A stretch of DNA of 64,000 nt, from the NCBI RefSeq assembly GCF_002754935.1, contig NZ_CP018092.1:2294001-2358000 (forward strand), given 5' to 3'. Below are positions 58,549 to 64,000 of the stretch, in pieces; the first letter of the stretch is position 1; each line of letters starts with the position of its first letter. The position numbers were made by a program, and so were the translations under genes. The notes beneath the pieces are model-generated. The model ran no database searches. It was given only the letters and a program-made list of their open reading frames with translations, and had not been told where the DNA came from. The DNA is from Thermostichus lividus PCC 6715. GTDB lineage: Bacteria > Cyanobacteriota > Cyanobacteriia > Thermosynechococcales > Thermosynechococcaceae.

Positions 58549-58962
58549 TTACCCTGAGGTGCGACCATTCGGCAGCACAGTACCTCGCAGGGTGGCGGTT
58601 AATAGGGAGGTATGGGTTAGGGTTGCCCCTCTGAAACTGGCACGACTGAGATTGGCTTGCCGCAATTGGACATTTGTTAGCTCAGCATTAATCAATTTTG
58701 CTTCAATGAGTTTTGCATCACTCAGGTCAACATTAGTCAAACTAGCAGTAGATAAATCTGCTCCGCTCAGATCAATCCCTGAAAGGTTGACATCCTCGAG
58801 GGTTACCCCCCGTAGATCGTAGTGGCGAAAGTCACGACGACCAGCAGCATACTCCTTGATCAGTTCCGCCGCTTTCTTTTGGTTAATAATTGCGGGGGCA
58901 TAGCGGTTCAGAAAACCATGGGCATCTAAGGAATTAACAGGCCGCTCGGCAGAACCGGTCAT
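58549..58962 (-). CDS. Pentapeptide repeat protein
   Basis: 137 residues. From ~55 to ~125 there are runs of A(D/N)LxX pentapeptides (LRGVTLEDVNLSGIDLSGAD, ANLSRASFRGATLTHTSLL), giving a right-handed quadrilateral helix. The N-terminal ~50 residues (KKAAELIKEYAAGRRDFRHY) are helical. No membrane segment or signal peptide. Function unknown. Confidence 0.85.
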   Translation of the reverse strand: MTGSAERPVNSLDAHGFLNRYAPAIINQKKAAELIKEYAAGRRDFRHYDLRGVTLEDVNLSGIDLSGADLSTASLTNVDLSDAKLIEAKLINAELTNVQLRQANLSRASFRGATLTHTSLLTATLRGTVLPNGRTSG

Positions 58963-59028
58963 TCTAAACTTGGTATTATAGTTATTCTTTAATTGTAGCG
59001 CGACCTTTAGGCTATAGTCGATTCAGTC

Positions 59029-59940
59029 TTGTTACCTACCCTTGCCCGACTCTATGGGTTAATTTTCTTCTGCATGGGGGCGGGCTATATTGGTGTGCGG
59101 TTTGTGCCTGCCACAACAACAGGTTGGCTGGCTCAAGGGTTGTTTTGGGTGGGTGCTCCCCTCTGTGCCTTAAGTTTCATTCTCACAACCCCCTTGACCG
59201 GAAGTAGTAGCTTGGCTCCCTTAATGGCATGGGCAGGGATGGGTCTAGGTGTTGGTGTGGCGTGGCTATGGTTACGGTGGCACCCCTGCCACACTCGCCA
59301 AGGGTCAGGTAGTTTTCTGTTGGCAACGATGGTCGGTAATACCGGTTTTATTGGTTATCCAATTACATGGCAACTACTGGGGAGCAGTCATTTTAGTTGG
59401 GCTTTATTTTACGATCTGCTGGGTTCTTTGCTAATTTCTTACAGTGCCGGTATTGGCTTGGCCGCTAGCTTTGGTCAAACGCATGTGTCCGTGCCGAAGC
59501 TGCTTTGGCATATTGGCCGCAATCCAACGCTTTGGTGTGTGGGGTTGGGGTTGGCGCTACGGAACTATCCCTTGCCGGCGATCGCCCATCAAGGACTACT
59601 GGCCGTGGCGTGGCTCATGGTTTTGGCGGGACTGGTCTATATGGGAATGTGCCTTGGGGAAACAAACCTACACATGGACTGGCGGCGCATTATTCCCTGT
59701 TTAAGTATCAAGATGTTTCTGGTGCCCCTACTGTTAGGGATAGGGCTGACCCTTGTAGGGGTTAATGGTTTACCTCGTTTGGGGATCGTCTTGCAAGCGG
59801 GTATGCCCCCTGCCTTTATGACCCTTGTGCTGGCAGATGTCTATCGTTTAGACCGCCCGTTTGCCGCGAGTCTGATCATGGTGAGTCTGCTGGTGTTAGT
59901 GCCACTATTACCCCTATGGCTATTGCTATTTGGTTCCTAG
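59029..59940 (+). CDS. AEC family (auxin/malate efflux type) transporter
   Basis: 303 residues from a TTG at 59029. Ten membrane spans; conserved GNTGFIGYPIT block (TMVGNTGFIGYPITWQLL) and the C-terminal LQAGMPPAFMTLVLADVYRLD. These proteins resemble bile-acid/auxin efflux carriers; the substrate is unknown. No upstream partner. The stop is followed by the IS200/IS605 debris. Confidence 0.85.
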   Translation: MLPTLARLYGLIFFCMGAGYIGVRFVPATTTGWLAQGLFWVGAPLCALSFILTTPLTGSSSLAPLMAWAGMGLGVGVAWLWLRWHPCHTRQGSGSFLLATMVGNTGFIGYPITWQLLGSSHFSWALFYDLLGSLLISYSAGIGLAASFGQTHVSVPKLLWHIGRNPTLWCVGLGLALRNYPLPAIAHQGLLAVAWLMVLAGLVYMGMCLGETNLHMDWRRIIPCLSIKMFLVPLLLGIGLTLVGVNGLPRLGIVLQAGMPPAFMTLVLADVYRLDRPFAASLIMVSLLVLVPLLPLWLLLFGS

Positions 59941-59984
59941 GCAACTGACTGTGGCAGGAGACGTCCCTTGGCCGCATGAACTAT

Positions 59985-60705
59985 CACTCGTATGACCCTT
60001 GCAAGGAAGTAAACTACTCCCAGCTAAAGCAGGGAGTAGTTTACTGCTTGCTTTTGGCTGTTCAACTTCGTCATCTATCAGCAGAGACGCAGAGTATCGC
60101 CCATCCGGCATCTTAGATTAGGGTTACGGTTTTAAGCTGTCCAACAACGTCGCGATGCACCTTAGCTTTAACAACGCCAAGCTTTCCGGGGAACTTAATC
60201 TCTGCAGCGCTGAGCAGTTTGACGTTTGCAGGATACTGGAGAGACTGCCGACCGTGGCGAGTCTTGAACTTTGGATATTGAGCTCGGCCATCAAAAAAGT
60301 TAATGAACGCCCTAGATAGATTTAGCACCGACGACTGGAGGCGTTGAGAGTAGCATTCCTTGAGCCACGGGTGCTCCAACTTCCAGAGCGGAATCTGCTT
60401 TTTCATGTCGTAAGCAGAAAGACCTTTCCCTGTCTCGTTGTAGGTCTGAGAGAGTGTTGCAAGGGACTGATTCCAAACCCATCGCGCCCAACCGAACGCT
60501 TGAGCTAGATGCGTCTGCTGTTCAATCGTGGAATAGAGTCTAACCTTGACGCTCTTAACATGAACCTTTATCGCAGTAATACGACCATAATAACACGGTT
60601 AGATAGGTTTGCCATGTCATCAATCAAATTGTTCGCCTACGGCTCACGCGACTCTCATCCCGACGCTGACCCTAGCACGTACAGCGCGGGGCTTCCCGTC
60701 TAGAA
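59985..60705 (-). mobile_element. Decayed IS200/IS605-family element with truncated tnpB
   Basis: It reads on the minus strand. The right end is a perfect 14-bp hairpin AGTAAACTACTCCC...GGGAGTAGTTTACT (60008-60045). A left-end mini-hairpin (CGGG AAGC CCCG) lies near 60690-60705. Between is the first ~150 codons of tnpB only. No tnpA. Limits are estimated. Confidence 0.55.
60113..60598 (-). pseudogene. tnpB: tnpB, N-terminal fragment only
   Basis: The open frame (60598 to stop at 60113) has no ATG until 60406. It matches the TnpB start (KVRLYSTIEQQTHLAQAFGW; WKLEHPWLKECYSQRLQSSV; GRAQYPKFKTRHGRQSLQYP; then VKAKVHRDVVGQLKTVTLI). It stops before the RuvC and zinc-finger parts. The right-end hairpin follows about 70 bp later, so the middle and end of the gene are lost. 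Confidence 0.8.
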
Positions 60706-60708
60706 CAG

Positions 60709-60810
60709 CTAATCGTCGGGGGTTAGGCGCAGTAGCAGGTAGCCCGCCCCTAGGCCGACAAGAACAAGGGTGAAGGAAATGACTGCGGTGTTAAAAATTT
60801 CTTCTGCCAT
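60709..60810 (-). CDS. petM: Cytochrome b6f complex subunit PetM
   Basis: 33 residues: [20 protein letters not shown] then [13 protein letters not shown]. One membrane span with the PetM pattern E-I-F-N...GLGAGxLLLRL. It is a small single-helix subunit of the cytochrome b6f complex in the thylakoid. It sits next to the mobile-element debris and away from other pet genes, as petM usually does. Name rests on pattern similarity to short subunit VII. Confidence 0.75.
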   Translation of the reverse strand: MAEEIFNTAVISFTLVLVGLGAGYLLLRLTPDD

Positions 60811-60948
60811 AGGATTGCAAGGCTCTAGTGAACAAGAACCCATTGTAGCCAATTTGGGGACATTCTCGGTCTTCTAGTGGGGTGTTGCTGAATGTGGCTC
60901 GCAAAAGACTAAGACAGTCGGCCTCGCTGTCCGTGTACCATCAGGATT

Positions 60949-61262
60949 TTGACATACTCCCCAGCCTAAAGGCTGAGGATTCTTGTTCTTGGTTCCACGA
61001 GCGCACTTACTTCATCAGGTTGCCCCTCTAAAGCAGAGGTGCATCTCTCCCCAAGCGTTCCTCCTTTCGGAGCGGTTCCCTTATGCCCTAAGGTACCGTA
61101 GCCCACGTCGTGGGCTTCGTTGCAAACAAACACAAACCTATTGAGGTTGTATTCAGTCGTTTGACTGTTGGGTTTTTAGAGCGGTTGACTACCCTCCCGC
61201 TATAATGGCGGTGTACCACGATCTCGCTTTGCGTGCAAGTCTTTCATCAAAGCAAAAGCGCC
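60949..61262 (-). ncRNA. Orphan omega-RNA-like right end of a TnpB element, no tnpB
   Basis: On the minus strand this ~300-bp stretch has several possible hairpins (GCCCACGACGTGGGC; CCGCTCCGAAAGGAGG; CCTCTGCTTTAGAGGGG) and ends in the hairpin CAGCCTTTAGGCTG and GGGGAGTATGTCAA at 60949, the standard closing end of TnpB elements where the omega RNA stops and the guide would begin. No tnpB is attached. The guide, if any, would start AATCCTGATGG. Copy 3 of the 436-bp element is placed just beyond the other end. Confidence 0.5.
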
Positions 61263-61268
61263 TTATAG

Positions 61269-61703
61269 GAGTGATGTGGGCGGGCTAAAACCCCTCCGCT
61301 TTAGCGAGGGGATACAGCCAACTAGGGGGCTTTAGCCCTCTCTATGTGTTAAACTAGAGACGTGGAAAGTAGGCGTATCAACTACGCGAAGAAACATCCT
61401 AGTACGGAGAAATCCCGGCACGTAAGTCACTACCGCTTTGGCGGCAAGCCTAAACCACTGCAAGCAATGGCAGGATGTTGAGCGTATCGAACTGGCTAGT
61501 GTTGAAAAGCGCGAAACCACGAACCGAAACATAAACGTAGTCCCAATAGCAGAGATGCTTGAGGTGAGTAGGGGGTCTTTGACTGCTCCCACCCGCATTA
61601 AATTGTGGGTGACAGCTCAAGGGAAAAGCGAAGCAACGCGGCTTCAGCCCGTTGCGTAGCATCCTTTGGGAATCCCCTCTCTTTCAAGGAGGGGAGAAGT
61701 CAA
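61269..61703 (+). mobile_element. Non-autonomous IS200/IS605-like element, copy 3
   Basis: 435 bp (one base lost relative to the others in the CCAACTCAGGG/CCAACTAGGG stretch). Preceded by TTATAG and ending GAAGTCAA. It is followed at once by ATCCCCGCCCTAAAGGGCAGG, an older right-end hairpin, so it has entered or replaced part of another element. It lies just upstream of the TrmH-type gene, and a long reading frame starting inside it at 61605 runs into that gene. Confidence 0.75.
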
Positions 61704-61772
61704 ATCCCCGCCCTAAAGGGCAGGTCTTTACGGCGCTGCTTGGTAAAAATCGATGCCAAGGGAAGCAATATT

Positions 61773-62543
61773 TTGTTGAACTCTTCTGCTGTCCAGCGGC
61801 TTGCTGGGGTGCGCATTGTTCTTGTCGAACCCAACGGTGATATCAATATCGGCAGCGTAGCTCGGGTAATGAAAAATATGGGGTTACAGCAGTTATGGAT
61901 TGTGAGTCCCCGCTGCTGCCCCCACAGTGAGCTGGCCTATCGCTGGGCAGTGCATGGAAAAGAGGTGCTCACCCAAGCTACGATTACCGATTGCCTAGAC
62001 ACTGCCTTAAAAGGGTGCCAGCGGATTTTTGCTACCGTTGGCCGTGATGTTGCCGATTTAGCCCTTCCCTGCTGGCCACCGCGCGAGGGCGCACCGCAAC
62101 TGTTAGGTACCGGTACCGCTGCGCTCATCTTTGGTCGCGAGGATCGCGGCTTAACGAATCAGGAACTCGCCTTAGCCCAAGGACTCATTCGCATTCCCAC
62201 AGCAACCCTCTACCCATCTTTGAATCTGGCCCAGGCTGTGGCCGTATGTTGCTATGAATTGTGGTGCGCTGCCAGCAACCCAGCGGGAACTTCCGATCAG
62301 GAGTCTGCCGTCACATTTGAGCGGTTGCAAGGGTTCTACGACCACTTAGAGCAGCTATTGCTCAGGGTTGGTTTTTTGTACCCCCATACGGCAGCCCGTC
62401 GCATGGAAAAGGTGCGATCGCTCCTGGGCCGTGCTTACCCAACAGAGGCAGAAGTGGCTCTGCTGCGGGGGATGGTACGGCAATTGGAATGGGCGATTGG
62501 TCAGCCTTCCCCCACAAAATCAGACACATTCCCTTTACAGTAG
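61773..62543 (+). CDS. TrmH/SpoU-family RNA methyltransferase, TrmJ-like
   Basis: 256 residues from TTG 61773 (or 61776); the frame is open further upstream into the mobile element but that part is not gene-like. Blocks VRIVLVEPNGDINIGSVARV (motif 1), LIFGREDRGLTNQELALAQG (motif 2) and IPTATLYPSLNLAQAVAVCCYEL (motif 3) fit the SPOUT knot. The C-terminal domain (~170-240) resembles TrmJ. It methylates ribose 2'-OH of tRNA. The start was chosen because the homology begins there. Confidence 0.85.
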   Translation: MLNSSAVQRLAGVRIVLVEPNGDINIGSVARVMKNMGLQQLWIVSPRCCPHSELAYRWAVHGKEVLTQATITDCLDTALKGCQRIFATVGRDVADLALPCWPPREGAPQLLGTGTAALIFGREDRGLTNQELALAQGLIRIPTATLYPSLNLAQAVAVCCYELWCAASNPAGTSDQESAVTFERLQGFYDHLEQLLLRVGFLYPHTAARRMEKVRSLLGRAYPTEAEVALLRGMVRQLEWAIGQPSPTKSDTFPLQ

Positions 62544-62547
62544 TGGC

Positions 62548-63600
62548 ATGGTTGCACGGTATCGATCGATGGTTCAACAGTCTAACCTTTCCTCACTCCC
62601 CCGTTATACTTCTGCACCGTCGTCGCCACCCCATCCTCGCCCTAACCTATTGCTGATCAGCTTTCGCTTTGGGGTGAGCGTCGTTGCCCTTGCGGCTATT
62701 GTTGGCACGCTGCTGTCCATCCTGCAACCGCGGGAACTCTCCTTAGACACGGTTGCTGCGCAGGCGATCGCCCCCGATGTGACCAACGCTGATCTACCGC
62801 CGGAGCGCCCCTTAGGGAATTTGCAGCAAAAGATTCAGCAGTTAGTGACCCGTCAACCCAAACTCAGTGCTGGGTTTGTACTTTTTCAACCTTGACTCCG
62901 GTGCAGCACTGAACGTCGGTGGTGACGATGTCTTTCCTGCCGCCTCAACCATTAAGATTCCAATTCTGGTGGCCTTTTTCAAAGCAGTGGATGAGAACCG
63001 CATTAGCCTGAGTGAGCGCCTGACCATGCGACCCGATTTAATTGCGCCGGAGGCAGGAACCTTACAGTACCAAAAACCCAACTCCCAGTATCCAGCCCTA
63101 GAAGTGGCCGACTTGATGATTACCATCAGTGACAACACCGCCACCAATATGCTGATCGATCGCCTAGGGGGTGCCGCCGTGCTCAACCAACAGTTTCAGG
63201 AGTGGGGCTTAAAGAATACAGTGATCAATAATCTGCTGCCGGATATGGAGGGCACCAACACCACCAGCCCTCGGGATTTAGCTACCCTAATGCTGAAGAT
63301 TGGCCAAGGGGAACTGGTCTCTCCCCGCAGTCGCGATCGCCTCCTCGATATTATGCGCCGCACGGTTACCAACACGCTGCTACCGGCTGGCATTGGCCCA
63401 GGTGCCACCATTGCCCATAAAACAGGTGACATTGGCACCGTCGTGGGGGATGCTGGCATGGTGGATATGCCCAACGGTCAACGCTATGTTGCCGCCATGA
63501 TGGTCAAGCGCCCCTACAATGACCCCAAGGTAGTGAGCTGATCCGTCAAGTGTCGCGCTTAGCCTACCAAGCCTTTGAAAAAACACCGCCGCAGCCATGA
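62548..63600 (+). pseudogene. Class A beta-lactamase-like serine hydrolase, two frameshifts
   Basis: 350 residues if one base is removed in the G3T3 stretch 62872-62877 and one C is added to the C4 run 63523-63526. Membrane anchor ~35-60 (LISFRFGVSVVALAAIVGTL). Then the transpeptidase-like fold with SxxK in AASTIKIPI, SDN in TISDNTATNMLIDRL, and KTG in [11 protein letters not shown]. It lacks an obvious ExxLN-type motif in the visible part, so hydrolase activity on beta-lactams is not certain. The end restores [14 protein letters not shown]. Its stop overlaps the livG start (ATGA). Confidence 0.75.
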
Positions 63601-64000
63601 GTGGGGCAGCCGTCCTGACCCTTAGAGAGGTCAGCCGTACCTTTGGTGGCCTGAAGGCCGTGGATCGGGTATCGCTGACGGTTGAAGAGGGGGAAATTTT
63701 TGGCATTATTGGCCCCAATGGTGCGGGCAAAACCACCCTCTTTAATCTGCTCACGGGGCTGATTCCCCTCACTAGTGGCGACATCTACTTTCAGCAGCAG
63801 CGGTTGACCCATGCGCCCCCCCACCAGATTGCCGCCTTGGGGATTGCCCGTACGTTTCAGAATATTCGCCTGTTTAAGGAGATGACGGTGTGGCAGAATG
63901 TGCGGCTGGGGCAGCATCGCCACGGCTCAACGCAGTTTTGGGCCAATCTGCTGAACACTCCTGCGGTGCAACAACAGCAGCGCCGCTTGGCCGATCGCGC
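63597..64000 (+). CDS. livG: Branched-chain/neutral amino acid ABC transporter ATPase LivG, cut by the window end
   Basis: 134 codons of the start are seen. Walker [22 protein letters not shown]-loop [20 protein letters not shown], the LivG-type spacing. The natural family is amino-acid uptake (NatA-like in cyanobacteria) and the rest lies beyond 64000. It may be cotranscribed with the upstream hydrolase through the four-base overlap. Confidence 0.88.
   Translation, partial: MSGAAVLTLREVSRTFGGLKAVDRVSLTVEEGEIFGIIGPNGAGKTTLFNLLTGLIPLTSGDIYFQQQRLTHAPPHQIAALGIARTFQNIRLFKEMTVWQNVRLGQHRHGSTQFWANLLNTPAVQQQQRRLADR

Noticed and set aside
61193-61210. TTGACT and TATAAT close together as a promoter
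   Set aside because: The spacing is 10 bp, far from the 16-18 needed, and the segment is part of the omega-RNA-like stretch on the other strand.
1-64000. CRISPR array
   Set aside because: No regularly spaced direct repeats were seen; GCGATCGC repeats are the dispersed HIP1 word of cyanobacteria.

Overview
The window is cyanobacterial chromosome, most like the thermophilic unicellular Thermosynechococcus group. The octamer GCGATCGC (HIP1) is scattered through most genes. Photosynthesis genes are present (chlM, petM, a PSII-assembly/phycobilisome-linked operon), and GTG or TTG starts behind good Shine-Dalgarno sites are common. The genus is an inference; the cyanobacterial origin is secure.

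Layout. 1-4726 (minus) is a counterpart of the Synechocystis slr0144-slr0152 (PAP) operon: two V4R proteins, a repeat protein, a phycobilisome-like protein, a 2Fe-2S protein, a TPR protein and a Ser/Thr kinase cut by the window edge. 5.2-7.0 kb holds an alkyltransferase-like protein and a GAF-PP2C phosphatase. 7.5-11.8 kb (minus) is a likely operon of a long Argonaute, recO and an MFS transporter. 11.9-13.7 kb has a zinc dehydrogenase and a dead IS200/IS605 element. 13.7-19.0 kb (plus) carries an SDR, thyX, a WecG-type transferase, ftsE-ftsX, chlM and tsaE, facing trmFO and a cation/proton antiporter. 21.9-27.7 kb has a methyltransferase, queF, tRNA-Gly, nurA, an M23 peptidase and aroA. 28.1-41.0 kb is a MerR-like gene, a five-gene chemotaxis cluster of the Pil/Tax type (PatA, CheY, CheW, MCP, CheA) and a DSHCT helicase. 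41.6-43.5 kb is cnaT-ntcB (control of nitrate assimilation). 43.7-46.2 kb is a small accessory stretch, then pilD (prepilin peptidase, fitting the pilus chemotaxis cluster), an orphan ABC permease with a tiny upstream membrane protein, a K+ channel plus RCK pair, sdhA, a PBP4, a large PAS/GAF/GGDEF/EAL protein and rpe. 58.5-64 kb mixes small genes (pentapeptide protein, AEC transporter, petM, TrmH-type methylase, class A beta-lactamase-like protein, livG start) with IS200/IS605 debris.

Two features of the whole window stand out. First, three nearly identical ~436-bp hairpin-ended elements (7036, 41120, 61269) look like non-autonomous IS200/IS605 derivatives whose 3' half resembles an omega RNA; an orphan omega-RNA-like stretch and two deleted tnpB genes lie in the same window. 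Second, twelve single-base frame breaks interrupt six otherwise well conserved genes, nearly all in homopolymer runs and mostly missing G or C. This looks far more like consensus error than gene decay. The best candidate for unusual biology is the Argonaute-recO pairing; the omega-RNA-like elements come next.
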